This document shows, in pieces, positions 46,836 through 59,400 of a stretch of DNA of 64,000 nucleotides; position 1 is the stretch's first letter; the number at the start of each line of letters is the position of its first letter. The notes below the pieces were generated by a model, which saw only the letters and a list, made by a program, of their open reading frames with translations, had not been told where the DNA came from and did no database searches. A program made the position numbers and the translations under genes. The stretch covers positions 20,779,702 to 20,843,701 of the forward strand of contig OU342816.1 in assembly GCA_910591455.2 (NCBI GenBank), in the 5' to 3' direction. Origin of the DNA: Pholis gunnellus (taxonomy: Eukaryota; Chordata; Actinopteri; Perciformes; Pholidae).

Positions 46836-49096
46836 CTGAAGGAGAAAGACACAATCCAGCCTTAGCGCATCATAAATCAGTGCCTGAACCACAGCTCTGC
46901 TTGTATGAACTGCGATTGACTGGAATTCAAATCTTCATGTGGATGTGTCAGCCAAGTAAGAGCTTTGCATCGGTGCAGCCATTGCCATGGAAACTAGTGA
47001 CATAACATATAGCGGGTGACCTTCATGTCAGGATTGCTTTGTTTTGTATGTGTGCAGCTGCTTTAGCATGCCAAGAACAAGCCACCAAAAAGTATGCTTG
47101 AAAAGAATAATTGAACATAATGAACACTTTCGCTCACCTCAGTGTGTTACTTTTACACCATTGACCTTCTTACCATAAAGGATTATGCTGGCGTTAGTGT
47201 TTCCCATGTTGTTCACGGCGACACAAGTGTAGTTTCCGTAGTCTTCCTCCGAGACGTTGAAAAAGACGAGCATCGACTGTTTACCTTGATTCTCTATCTT
47301 AACGCCGTTTAGTCCGTTGAAGAGCCTGTAAGAAAGAGGGGAGCGGCATTCAATGCTTCTGCTGGTGAGCAGTGAAGACAAGGAACTGCAACAGTGCTTC
47401 GCTTGAGTCCTTTGAGGGGCGTGTGTTTGCTCAGGCCTTTTGTGAAATCTCTAGTTGACGTACTTAAAATGTAGATTTATGTGAAATTAGAAATACCTTT
47501 TGCACCTGTAGGCTGTAATATACTTCCATGTTTCACAATAGAGCTAAATGTTTGAATGCAGCTCTCTGCCTTACGGAGGTGACATGTACATGCATTGTGG
47601 ACGACAACGTTCCCTCTGTTTCACTCCTTGCATTTCCTGTTTCATTGCCCTATTTCACGAGTGCGGATACCAGTCATTTATTTTATCAGCGACCTCCATC
47701 TTTTTGTTCTTGAGGACAGATGTTGCCTTTTGGGGACTGACGAGCGATGCTGCTGTCACTGTCAGGGACCATTTAACAGTGTAACATAGCCTGCGTTTGC
47801 ATCAGCTTACCAGCTCTGGGGCTGCTCATAAACATCTTTCCAGTCTCCAGCCTTCAGTTGGAAAATGATGTTATGCTATAATATCCTCGAAACCTCCGAG
47901 CCCCACACCACACTGACGTTACAATGCACAAATAATAATAGTTGCCTTTGGTGTCCGTGCCTGCTGTGCAAATGATTTGACTGAGTTTAGAAATAAAACT
48001 GAAAATGATGAATTGTCACAACGTGATTATTGGGATATAATGCCCATTGAGAGAACAAAAATGCAGGGCATGAATACTTATCTCATTACATCAAAAGCAC
48101 AGCCTTATTTTAACCAAAATATGTGTAAAAACTATCACTTATCAACAAAGATGATGCAGTCTGGCTTATTTCAAATAAACTAAGTCCACACCCTACAGCA
48201 CAAAGTGTGTCTCTGTGTTTCTGTAATACCGACTTCAAACAATTCCAAGCCTGTAGAAATCACAGAGCTCAGAGCAGAAACTTGCCTGCGGTCTTCTTTG
48301 TACCACTCAAAATCTGCCCTGGGGACAGCGGAGGCTTCGCATTGCAGGATTCCTTTTTGTCCAACCGGAGCACCCGTATTCCTCGCATTAGAAATAAAGG
48401 GTGGATCTACAAAACAAAGAGAAACACAGTTTTACAATGAGAGAACATAACTTCATTGGTTTGTGTTTTGGCTCCTTATTATCTCATTCTATTTCTTTCG
48501 ACCGAGGCTAAGTGGAGAGCGGTTCGATCCCCGGCTACGGCTCTGCTTGTCGCATGTCGATGTGTCCTTGAGCAAGACACTTAACCCCAAAAAATGCTCC
48601 CGTAGCTGTGCCTACGGTGTGATATAATCTGACTTGTAAATCGCTTTGGATAAAAGCGTCTGCTAAATGACTGTAATGTAATGTTAAAAGTGAACTGACA
48701 CAACAATGAACAAGCGGCGGCCAGATTACAGGAAGTGAGTTTGTTACATTATTTGGGACGGCAACTTGATGAACTACACATCTTCTGAAGCCGTGTTAAC
48801 CACTTTATAATCCCAGAATATCTGTAACAATATTTGCTTATTTGTAGCAGGAGTGCATGTGAGACAAAACGGTACATTTAAAAGAAAAGAAGATATCTCT
48901 GTCCTGATCATTACATCCATTATGTTTCCACCATGACTCTGCTAGTTTTGGTCCTTACAGTTGACGGTGACTTGAACCGTCCTGACGTCAGGGTTTGAAA
49001 TGTCATTAGAAGCAATGCATTCATAGGATCCTGACTGCTCTTTGGTGATGGCTGTCAGCACCAGGTGTTCCCCCTCCATCACAAACTTATGAGTGC
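46735..49096 (-). CDS. IgLON family cell adhesion molecule, 3' half (OPCML/NTM-like), four exons
   Basis: IgLONs are GPI-anchored neuronal surface proteins with three Ig domains that mediate homophilic and heterophilic adhesion and influence neurite outgrowth. Four minus-strand exons (49096-48959, 48406-48286, 47325-47174, 46835-46735) join in frame to about 170 residues, half of a usual 340-residue IgLON. They give the end of Ig2, all of Ig3 and a GPI tail. The motifs ASAVP, FFNVSEEDYGNYTCVA and NTNASIILYGPGA are family hallmarks. The GPGA junction and FFNVSE favour the OPCML/NTM branch over LSAMP, NEGR1 or IGLON5, but I cannot choose between OPCML and NTM, so no symbol is given. Signal peptide, Ig1 and the first half of Ig2 were not found and should lie to the right of the window. 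Introns are 552, 960 and 338 bp. Confidence 0.93.
47174..47325 (-). CDS. IgLON exon: second half of Ig3
   Basis: A 152-bp exon. The acceptor is TTTCTTACAG before 47325; the donor is GTAAGAAG after 47174. It encodes LFNGLNGVKIENQGKQSMLV, then FFNVSEEDYGNYTCVAVNNM and GNTNASIILY. The Cys in NYTC pairs with the Cys of the preceding exon. Three N-glycosylation sequons are visible: N-V-S, N-Y-T and N-A-S. The open frame runs on past both splice sites, so the genomic open frame overstates the exon. The clear IgLON motif ends at LYG. Confidence 0.95.
48286..48406 (-). CDS. IgLON exon: first half of Ig3
   Basis: A 121-bp exon. The acceptor is TTTTGTAG before 48406. It reads PPFISNARNTGAPVGQKGIL, then QCEASAVPRADFEWYKEDR. 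The B-strand Cys (LQCEA) and C-strand Trp (FEWY) of Ig3 are present. The first codon completes the Tyr of the conserved VNYPP linker. The exon ends AG, and the intron begins GCAAGT, not GTAAGT. Phase and protein continuity (KEDRR then LFNGLNG) fix this junction, so it is a GC-AG intron. No in-phase GT alternative is visible next to it. Confidence 0.92.
48490..48685 (+). mobile_element. tRNA-derived SINE (V-SINE-like) in an IgLON intron
   Basis: It begins with a tRNA-like head in which the pol III B box GGTTCGATCCC is intact at 48521-48531. Then comes the conserved central block containing TTGAGCAAGACACTTAACCC, and an L2-type tail with AAAAGCGTCTGCTAAATGAC and TGTAATGTAATG. This arrangement matches vertebrate V-SINE-like elements common in fish. 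It sits in the 552-bp intron between the Ig2 and Ig3 exons, opposite to the gene. Boundaries are approximate. Confidence 0.75.
48959..49096 (-). CDS. IgLON exon: second half of Ig2
   Basis: A 138-bp exon. The acceptor is a pyrimidine tract ending CTCCACAG before 49096; the donor is GTAAGG after 48959. It encodes THKFVMEGEHLVLTAITKEQ followed by SGSYECIASNDIS, ending in VTVN plus the first base of a Tyr codon. YEC carries the F-strand cysteine of Ig2, and the SG.YEC pattern is the standard I-set signature. The exon enters with two bases of a Gly codon and leaves with one base, matching the next exon. The upstream exon (first half of Ig2) was not found in the remaining 14.9 kb of the window. 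Confidence 0.92.
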
Positions 49097-51297
49097 CTGT
49101 GGAGAAGCAAAGAAACAGAGGAAGGAATGCATTAGTGGATGAGTCCTAGAATCGGCAGATAAGTGTACCTGTACCTGTACTGACCTTGACATAGGTATAA
49201 AAATGATTTGTGACGTACTGTACGTAGAGCATGGCTCTAGCTCTGGCAGTGACAGCCAACAGGTTGGTCAATCACATTGGTCCTGACAGAAATATCTCAC
49301 TATTGGATGGATTGGTATAGCATTTGGTACAGACATGCATGGTCCCCAGAGGGGATACTTTTGATTACACATAAACTGTTAGATGTCTTCATTTTACATG
49401 ACAATATGCAAACTCGTTACAATCTTGTTAAAAATCTAATCAAATCAACAGACCACAGTTGCAGTCTATGTCTGAATTTGGTTGTTTGCTCCGTTTCCAA
49501 ATGTCTCCAGAGGGCAGACGGCTCGGGGCATGCACTCATTACACAAAGAAAATAAACTAATTGCATCAAAACAAGCCCACTTGAGTAACAGCACAAATTA
49601 CCCCTGACACCAGCGATGTTAAAAGCATGTTCTAGTGGAAGAGGGACCTTAAGCTATTGCTGCGTGGGAGGGGAAATGGATAGGAGCACTAATCCCAATC
49701 AGTAGAAATGTCAATCCAGCAATATCTCAACATTAGCATAATACCATTATGTTTTCCAAATCCGCCGCTGCAGACACTGCTGCAGCTGGCTGGGGATTCA
49801 CTGGAAATGGTTTGGGCAAGGTGTAATCAACGTGTTGCATGAAACCAGGGGAACTGGTAGCACAGGTAATTGAACATTCTCACCATGGATAACTACATTA
49901 GGCAGACTGTGGGTGACAACATGCGGTTGAGTTAGTGGCTGGTGCTGTGAGACTGCTTTAATGATGGCCAAGGGTGGAAGCAAGTTTACTGTCCTATTTA
50001 TAATCAAATTACTTTTTAGATTGCATGTATTGCAATTATTGTTTCTTTAGTAGACTATGCCTCAAAAACCTAAAAATAGAATTCTCTCTAAGTTGATGGA
50101 ATAATAACTAGTTAATGTTGTCTTAAATTCAGACTATTAAGCTATTTTGAGGATTCATCATATTTAGATATTTTGGAATCTGTCCAGCCAAAAACCAACA
50201 GATGCTTCAAAGAGTAAAGTGATAATATTTCAATATTCTTTCCAGTATTCCATTCGGTGTTCCAGCTTGCTTAAGCAGCTTTGTTTAAAGTGTTTATCTT
50301 CTGATATTTTCATCAAAGAAGTGTCTTTTTAATCGATATTAAACACTTTGAAAACTGAGTCAGTGTGCTGAAAGCCTGAGATTCTGCTAGTTTCTGTCAC
50401 AACAAATGAAGGCAAGAACAAGTGTGTGTGTTTTTAACAACTTTCTGATTCACACTCAACCCACTGCTGACACTAGATATGTGTGTGTGTGTGTGTGCTC
50501 ATTATGACATTGTTAACAGTAATGTGTCTGCATATTCACACAACAATTTCAGAACAGAGCAGGAGTAAACAGAGTCCAATCAAAACACTCTTGATTCCTG
50601 TTGAGAACAGCCAAAATACACAGCAGAGTTGACAAAATGTGGACATTTACAAAAGAAAGTATAAGATAATGACCAGACATGGTTACAATCCAAGTATCAC
50701 AACATAAATGTCAATCTAAATGACCCAGATGAATGAATATGAAGAAGTCATAATCATCACATATTACTCTGGATGAATGAATATAAAAACAATCACCATC
50801 ATCATCAACACCCACATCAGTGGTCTGCAGCGATGGCCATAATTCCAGAGCAACATCAGTGTCAGTACAGCATGACTGGATGACTAATAAGAGAGCCATT
50901 AAAGTACCGGCTGGCAGCCGGCACAAATGAGCATCTAAAAGCACTCGGCGGAGCACCTCAGCAATATCAGCCATTAGCTTAAGGAGCTCTGCTGCTTCGA
51001 CGCCACTATGTGCAGCCTTTGTAGAAAGATTACTTGCAGGCCAATTACAAGCCTTGCAATAGAAAAGTCCAATGATTGCAGAAAAAAACGACTTGGGACC
51101 ATGACAGAAAACAAGCCACAGGTCCTCCTTAGAACTGGTTGTAAAGAAAAGTCTATTTTAGACGATAAAGGGTCATTTGTAGAAAAAGGTCAAAAAGGTG
51201 ACCTTAATCTGACAGAAGCTGGCATGCACCAATTTTAACTTCACAGAGGAAGTAAAGTTCAGGCATTTCATTTGAGTTATTAATAGGATTTGCTTAA
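49097..51297 (-). other. Presumed IgLON intron, no exon recognised
   Basis: This holds only unique-looking AT-rich sequence with short GT runs (near 50480). I looked for a minus-strand first-half Ig2 exon (NEGS, GRPEP and WRH codons before a GT donor) and found none. Short open frames, for example 50711-50974, show no family resemblance. Confidence 0.5.
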
Positions 51298-51830
51298 AGG
51301 TACAGTGTGTAGCATTTAAGGGGATTCATTGGCACTAGGAAATATTAGCCCCCCCTTCAGTAAAAATGCAGTAAAAGCTAAGGTCTCACAAAAATATACT
51401 ATTTCTTTGTCTTTTACCTGTATCATTCTGTCATTGGGTCTTTTAGTGGGATGTGTGGTTATTTTATTTCTGCTAAGCCCAACATTGTCAGCAGAGGGCG
51501 CTCTATGCATTTTACTGAGCATCAGTAGCTAACGCCGGTAGAGCAGAAAAAAGCCGTCAGTAGTGATGAGCGAAGTGTAATCGGAACAGAGAGCACTTCC
51601 GACATGAATATTTTCATATATTTACAGGTAAACTGACTTTACACAGAAACATGTTGATATAAAATCTGTATTCACTTGAGAAGCCTTAGTAACTGTCAAA
51701 TGCAGACATTTGATTGTAGTCGGGAATTAGTTTTTTGCGCGCTTCTTTTGTTAAAATGGCGGAGCTCATTGAAATAATTCTGCTGACTAACGCTAATCTA
51801 AAAGAAAGTCCGGTTCTATGAGAGCTGCAG

Positions 51831-51903
<73 letters not shown>

Positions 51904-52520
51904 TTGAGGGAATGTTTATAGCAACGTAGTTAAGGAATGAGCCAGTGTCAGGCTGGAGAGCTAATTACATGTACTGCTATTTGAATGCTAATCGATGCGA
52001 GCATGCTAACGTATTAGCTTATGTTATTAATACCACATGCTATCCCTCCAAAGCCACTGGGTCAGATGAAAATGTTTTAAGCTATATCTTTTACAAAATA
52101 AGAGTTCAGTCAGTATTCACTGTTGATGTTTCTTTATTGTCATTTCTGTGAGAAATCCTGTGAAAAGAGAATTTAGACTGGTATGGAAAGTAATGTGTGT
52201 TTTTGGCATTTTACATGAGTTGGCAATGAAGGTGAGATGTTTGTGATGAAGAGTTATATTTGTTACGGAGTAGCTAACACCAGTAGAGCAGAAGAAAGCC
52301 GTCAGTACGTGATGAGCCAAGTCTAATCAGAACAGAGAGCGCTTCTGACCTGACTTGTATTTTCATATATTTATAGTAAATAAAATGTATTGCACCAGAG
52401 TAAGCTTTGTGTCATTCTTGGTTCTGTAACACACGCTTGGCACACGGGAGAAGTTTCAGCTGGTTGCAATCTGCATCTCACCGCTAGATGCCAGAAAATC
52501 CTTCACTCCAAACATTTAAA
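51298..52520. mobile_element. Teleost interspersed repeat with internal duplication and (AT)n
   Basis: The left edge (AAGGTACAGTGTGTAGCATT) resembles a widespread fish repeat. The right part has GCTTGGCACACGGGAGAAGT and CAGCTGGTTGCAATCTGCAT, typical of the opposite end of that family. Inside are two direct copies of about 105 bp (51527-51630 and 52269-52375) sharing GTAGAGCAGAA.AAAGCCGTC, and a 66-bp AT dinucleotide run. No protein coding is evident. Class is unknown. Confidence 0.55.
51832..51900. repeat. (AT)n microsatellite
   Basis: An almost perfect AT dinucleotide run of about 66 bp. The length is prone to polymorphism or assembly error. Confidence 0.95.
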
Positions 52521-55221
52521 TGTAGCCTTCATTAGATCCTACAGGAACTGCAGGAACTCAGCCACATGTTACAACCAGGGGCCTGTTTCACCACATTTCC
52601 AACATACAAGCTGCGATTTTCAAATTGCAATCATTTTTGAAAATATGGCCCCAGGTCTGACACGCTTGCTCCTACATAATTAAAATCTACTGAACTAAAT
52701 TCTGGGTTTCATATGTTCTCAACATGCCTGAGAGAGTTTCCTCTTGGTGATCAGGTTTCCTCCTACAATCCAAAGACATTTTGTTCGGTTAAAAGTCCAC
52801 TGCTGAGAATTCTGATAAATTAGTACACAATTCTGTTTCAACTATTTATTTTTTTAAAGAACTGTGGTCAAGATTTACTAAGTAAATGTAACAAATCGCT
52901 AATCGCTAATAAACAGAGGGATTTGTCTGAGATCATCAAGAAATTAAGCCAATACACGGTGATCTTCATTTACTTTGACCGCACTGTGAAAAATGCTCAT
53001 GAAATGAAACAAATATTTAGATTTAACTGTATTATTAATCACAGTGAAACAAACTTTATGGGAAATGACATTAGACAGACAAGGCACATAATTAAACACA
53101 AGCTACCACAGCAGTCAGTGCTGTGACTGACCATTGTTCTCAGGGCCCATTATTGCGAAACCCCAATAGTCCGAAAAATGTCTCAATGGACCAAAAGCCT
53201 TCATATGTGCAGAAACCCTCCACCACACAAATGAGGGGGAACGTCCCTATGTCTTGTCTCTTGGCTGCAGAAGTCAGGCATAATGTTGGTTTAATGTTGG
53301 TTGATGTTGACAGACAGTCACATATCTTTAATTAATGTCAAGCCATGTATTATTACAGTATATTATCATACCATCCACTTCCTCATGATGGGATGGTGTA
53401 GCCATGAAAACATGGAGTATTTGGTTTGAATGTTTCACTCAGTACATATACATCATATAGAGTAGCTGACAATGAAGAGCTGGGACAATTTGAGACACAT
53501 TTAATATGAGATACACAGAGTCGTTGTTGTTATTTATTGAACCTCTAGGTCACCAAGTGAGGGTAAAATCAGGTTTGTGCTGTTACAAATATCTAGCTTG
53601 GTAATAGCTGGAAGACAAAGAGCCTCCAGCTGTGAGGTACAACTTTAGAGACTACTGCTGTATATCATTTCATCTAACTGATCAAACCCCACAGTAGCAC
53701 GTTGGCATGTGGAGGCCTATCTATCCAGAGGGCAAAGACAGAAGAGACCTGTGATTACCGTTAACGTTCCTGTGTTATTGCACCGGGCTCTTCTTTCACA
53801 CTTGTTGGGCTCTTTTGTTTCATGTGGATGCAAAGGTGTGACGGCAATTGCCATTTTTGATTAAGGGAGTTGGGTCAGTTATTGGACTTAAAAACAAACA
53901 ACAGCAAAAAAACAAAAGTCACTCCTTATGGCAAGCAGTTATTTTATAGAGTAAAAAAGATAATAGAATAATTACTTTGAGAAATTACTTCAAAATAGGA
54001 CTGAAAATGTTCAGTCCGATTCACTTACATACAGTATTCAGCCAGGGACATACAATAACATGTCGGAGCTTAAAATGGCATACTAGTGGCATCCCACCAG
54101 ATGTACAGTGAGGAGGAGTCACTGTAAATTCTAAATCATTACCGTTAAAACTTTCATCCAGTGCTCCGTTCTTCATGGGGAGGTAAAGCTTTAACAAGCT
54201 GTGGCCGGTAAAGGAACTACCTCTCACCACAGTCCATTAATCACACCGTGTTATTGTCAGCATCAATATGCAGCAGCAGCATCCTCAAACAGGAAGAAAT
54301 TAAACAAATACATTTAAAGGGCCATTCCTGCATACTGTAACTGTCCACCTAGTGCAAGAAGCAGAGCTGAATACAAAAACGTGTATGTGGTCGGGGCCTT
54401 TTCATAGAGCATGGATGTGGGGCGGGAGGTCACTTGCCTGAAAAAGACAGTGGAGACCACTTGATGTGAAGCAGTGTATCTGTCCTGACAGCAGGTAATT
54501 CTAGAGCTCCATGCTTCCTAAACCGTTTCAGAGCCCTGTGGTCATTCTCTAAGCTGAATTCTGTACCCAGCACACATGCTACTTGAAACAGTCTATGGTC
54601 CATTTGATGGCTGGACACTCCAGCTGCCCCGTCGAGCACGCCGTCTCCCTCAGGACCGGTTTCCTGCTGACACCGGCTACTGGCCTGTTTCTCTTCTCCC
54701 TCACCTTTGCCGACACGTCCCACCAATACCTCTGCCTGAGGCATCAGTCTGGGTGTTGAAGGGTACACTAAAGTTTAGTTGCATCCGCCATCATCTTTAT
54801 CTTTTTTTGATGACCTTCTTGGGCCACCTTCACACTCCTTCCACTGCTTCCCTCCCCCCGGGAGTTAAAACACTGCTACAATATGGAAGCTAGTGTGGCC
54901 ATATCCTGTGGCACTGTTTGGTCTCAAAGGACGCCGGCAATCCTCTTACAGCCCCTCTCCTCCTGCACCTGCACAGCACTTTCCCAAGATTTCACACTAG
55001 TTATGTTGCTTTTTTCCCCCCTGTCTTTCCATACTTTTCACGATGGCAGTGTTTGGAGCGTTTCTCACACCGGATGTAGAGATAAAGCTGAAGTATGGTA
55101 ATCACTGTCACAGATGTGACGGTGATTAGCATACTTACAAAAAAAGACGTCTCACATGCTCAAGACCTTTGGTCAACAACAAAAATGTTCAAAAATAGAC
55201 TTTAAAGCAACTTAAAAATAA
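52521..55221. other. Intronic or intergenic DNA, nothing recognised
   Basis: No gene, terminal-repeat element or RNA gene was recognised. Open frames of 67-112 codons near 53.1, 54.1, 54.5 and 54.9 kb run on overlapping strands and show no domain motifs. Confidence 0.5.
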
Positions 55222-55229
55222 CTTAAATG

Positions 55230-56171
55230 CAGTGGCAGCTGGTGGAAAATGTTCTAGGTAGGGCTGTGCCACATCCAATCAATTTCAGCAAACATCCCAG
55301 AATGATTTAATGCAAAAACATTAAGGTATCAAACACGCATTACTACTTTGCAGTTAAATATTTAACATTTATTCCAACAAAAAGCAGTAAATAACACTTT
55401 GATAAACACGTCAGGACATCTTATTGTAGTCACCCTCACAGGGAATTCAGTATCATATAATACTATTCAGTGTAATATAATAATATATATATCATATATA
55501 ATAATATTCACTATAATATAAATCACACACACACACACACATGTATAATTATTTATTTATAACTATGTATCCATTTCTCAGACAGGTGCTTCATGTCCCT
55601 CACTCCCTAACTGTCCGTGCTGGATCTGTGTTTTAAAAAGCTAAATAAGTTATTAGCATGACTGCATCCAGCTAGCCAAACCTATCTGGTACAGCTAGTA
55701 GAGACGCTTCATGTACTGCTTCCCTTTCCCGCTAGTCTGCTGTCTGATTGTGAGGTCAGGCTGATCTGGGATCAGCTCTTTACTGTAGTTTCTCCTAAAA
55801 ATTCTCCTCTCTAACGGGTCCTGGAGGAGCAGTGCTCGCGCTGGCGCTCTCCTGTAGAAACTAGTCCGGACGGGAACGCGCATCTTGGATCTATTTGAGG
55901 ACGCTGATTGGCTAAATTGTATGTCACTCATTTATATCTTTAATCAGCATTAAAGCATCATTGGCTAAACTGCTTCATAGACCCGCCTCTTTGGGGCAGA
56001 TTCTCCAGCGCCCCAGCCAGCTGAGACGTGCACACGCGGAGAGGACGAGCAGGAAAAGCATATATTTACCACAGATATCATATTGTACACATATTACTGG
56101 GTGATTCCATATTTCAAAAACATTATTTGTAGCTCAAGGGGGGGCGGCCCTCTATTGACCAGCCGCCACTG
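55230..56171. mobile_element. hAT nonautonomous element, 942 bp
   Basis: The ends are CAGTGGCAGCTGGTGG and CCAGCCGCCACTG, imperfect terminal inverted repeats. The left target duplication is cttaaatg (55222-55229). The right one was split when a second hAT inserted into it, and it reappears intact after that element (56434-56441). No transposase frame was seen. The minus-strand open frame near 55.8 kb looks fortuitous. A short CA run lies near 55525. Confidence 0.85.
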
Positions 56172-56178
56172 CTTAAAT

Positions 56179-56432
56179 CAGGGGTGTCAAACTCATTGTT
56201 GCTCTGGGGCCGCATCGGCATCATGGTTGCCCCCAAAGGGCCGGTTGTCGGCGGGGGGGGGGGGGGGGTGCTGCTGCCACATACGCTGGTGGAGGTGTGT
56301 GCGCGCGGATCGGGGAGGAGCTCCGCCGTGCGCGATTTCCATTTTTTTTTTTTTTGCTGGTAGATTCGCGGGCCACATAAAATGACGTGGCGGGCCGGAT
56401 CCGGCCCGCGGGCCGTATGTTTGACACCCCTG
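56179..56432. mobile_element. hAT short nonautonomous element (254 bp), copy B
   Basis: Terminal inverted repeats CAGGGGTGTCAAACTCA and TTTGACACCCCTG, flanked by a perfect 8-bp duplication gcttaaat (56171-56178 and 56433-56440). Internally it has a G run, an A/T homopolymer and CGGGCCGGATCCGGCCCGCG near the right end. It is closely similar to 33425-33693, including the same internal poly-T position. Confidence 0.92.
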
Positions 56433-56440
56433 GCTTAAAT

Positions 56441-59400
56441 GGAAACCTTTATCTCCAAGGATATAAAAACTCCCCTTCTTCTCCACTGGCAGAGCCACAT
56501 CATTGGCAGCATGGATGTAGAACAGCATCTTTTGTGGAGATGGTGGAAGGGATGGGTCCAGGAGGAGGCACAATGAAAGGCAAGATGGCTTTAGTTATAC
56601 AGATGTTTTATACAGAAGCCTGTACATTAGCTGGAAGCCATTGTTGCTCTTGTTTCTGAGTAGCCTCTCTCCTCTCCCTTAGTCCTCTCCTCTGTTTGTA
56701 GCACCACAACGTGACTAATGGATCAACAACAGGACTTTGCTCATGTCCCACAAGGCTCTAACAATTACCACACTACTGCAGAGCTGCTGCGATAGCAAAA
56801 GTCCCAGAGGGTTGAGTGCATTAATGCTATGGCCAGTTTTACCGCTGTTTAATTGTTTGATGCAGTTGTTGCAGCTGAACATTCCTGCAAATCTGCTTTC
56901 TGGTGTAAATCCAACTTTAAATCCAACTACTTTTCTTGCCGGTCATGCTTTATCAGGGGCTTGAACACCTTAGCATTTTAAATGCTTTCTGTAAATTATG
57001 GAAACAATATTGGATTAGACCTTTGGTAAATAAGAGGATTCCTTGAAATCAACCAGTGTTATGGTTTTAATGAACTGTGGTTTGGGGAATTCTACGCTGT
57101 TCCAGCACTGACCTCATGAGACATAGCCCAATATCATTGGAATTAGATCCACGTTAAAAGATTCTGCACCTCACAGCTGGTTCATTGCCAGCATTTGGTA
57201 CTAATGTGTTAGAAAGTTGGAAAGTAACGGTGTAGAGGTTGGGCTGGTGGATGGCTTTGTAGTAAGTCTGATTTCCTTACCGGAGAAAAGGGTTTTGATT
57301 CACAAAGAGAGACTTTTAACTATGGCTTAGATCTGATGCAAAAAGCTGTCTACTTTTTAAATATCTTCAAAAGTGAAAAGGTTGTCTCCAGTTGTTTAAG
57401 TCATTACTGTGCAGCAGGACGCGGTGTGGTTTCAGGGCAGAGCACACACTTTCAACCAGAGGATCAGCAAAAGCTTTTCACTCTGTTACTCTTTAAGAGG
57501 GACTCATTTCATTCAACAATTGCAGCACGAGGACATTTTACTGGGAAAATACAGGAAACAATGAAAAAAAAATCAAAAATGTTTTAGCAAAAAAAACTAT
57601 ATTTACTATTTTTTTAATCAACAGCTGCATGGAATGCAAAAACATATATTAAAAAAAAAGTTTTTCTCTCTTATGCTGCTGCTCTTATTGAGCCCAGCAG
57701 CCTGTCATTTGGAAACAAAACCACAGTTATTCCTACAGTAAAGTGTCTCAACAAGAAGTGTAATTAATAATAATAATAGTTACTAAACCTGTCTGCTTTA
57801 TTTTAAGTTAAAACTGTAATTCATTGTTTTCTCATTCAGGAAAATGTGTACATCCTGTTTTATGTGAAAATGTGCTTGGTTGGATGGTATAATGTGGTAC
57901 ATGTGGAAACTTGCCCAAATATCATTATGATGAGATTTTAACAAACTAGCTTTTACAGGAGAGTGATTTCATTCTGTAACAACAGTGACTGTGAGGCTTA
58001 GGTGCGCATAGATCAAGAATGCTAATTTGCATAAGCAATTCAAAGGGGCATTGACCACTGACAAGAAGAAATTGACCTGATGCTATCAGGAAATCAATGA
58101 TTCCATCAGGAGTGCTGCTTCCACAATCAAATAAGGCCTGGTCACTGTCAGGAAAGGTTTGTTTGGGTTGAATTCTGCAAGACTAAGGACATATTTTCGA
58201 AATATTCAAATTAAACAGGAATTCACCAATGCTAAAATGCATTACAGTACAAGGCCCATCTGCCTAGCATGTAATTGGCATAGAACCTGTGTTTCCATCT
58301 TTGTTGCTCAACAGATATTTTCTGATAAACATGTACTTGATTGAGAATCAAGAAATCTGCTGATGCAGGCACAATGACTTAGAGCCTCTTGATCCACAAA
58401 GGAGGAAGGTTTGTTCAACACACACACGAAACAAATGCATAATCACTTATTGTCTCAAAACTCTTTAGGGACATTCACAGCCATGAGAAAACAGATGTAG
58501 ATATGCATAATACTGTATCATACATACACATAAAATGTATTTCATACCCTGACAGTATGAGCATAAGGGTGTGCAGAAGGTACATTTCGACTTTAGATCT
58601 TTGGCGTTTGACTTTGAACGGGGCAGTCTTTCAGTCTACACAGTACAGAGCAGCTGAAACGTGAGTTCGGAGTTCGGCAAAAGTAGGACATCACATAAAG
58701 AAGAGCAGCATTTAGGTTTTCCCTACGTATTAAATAATATTTCTACATTGCTGATACCAACAAAATGCAGTCAAACCATTTGATCTAAATAACATTTTCA
58801 TGGCAAATCTTCAGAGAGGTTTTTAGTTTTTATTGAGTTCTACCAAATTCTGCTGAATGTAAATGTAGTCCCTGCACACGTATAGATATTACAAGCCTCT
58901 TGTTAATATGATATTGAGTACTGCTCCTACGGTTAGACAACATGTTGTGTGTTTCAGAGATGTCAGGGTGTTTAGTACATTATGTAAATATTTAATTTGT
59001 GCCAATCAAACATTTTGTGTAGAGGAAAGGCAAACAGTGTCCTGAGCCAATGTTTCTGTGCATTTGTGAGGAAGCAGTATGGCCTCTACATAACAGTATA
59101 TTATGATTGAATAGATGCAATAGATTTTGATCTTTATCTAATCAACACTTGCACATGTATTCTGTGTAGAAGTTGAAGGGAAACAGAGATTAACATTAAT
59201 ATACAAATATTTGAGCCAGTTTTGTTGAAATGCTGAAAATGCACATTTACTGACCTGTCTCAAATAGTATGACCCTAGATTTTCAATCGACAACTCCCAG
59301 TCTAAACATGCTATCCACATGTCTAACATAGCTCAATAGAAGGAATCAGACCATGGAAATATTAACGTTTTGTGAAAGGAAGATTCTGTAACTTAAGCTA

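Noticed and set aside
47528..47789. Plus-strand frames opposite the IgLON intron
   Set aside because: Three frames overlap in one intron with no domain.
48490..48560. A genuine tRNA gene
   Set aside because: Only the B-box half is recognisable, no cloverleaf forms, and a SINE body and tail follow.
54430..54893. Overlapping 112- and 105-codon frames as a possible exon
   Set aside because: Opposite-strand overlap without Ig or other motifs, and no matching splice phase to the IgLON exons.
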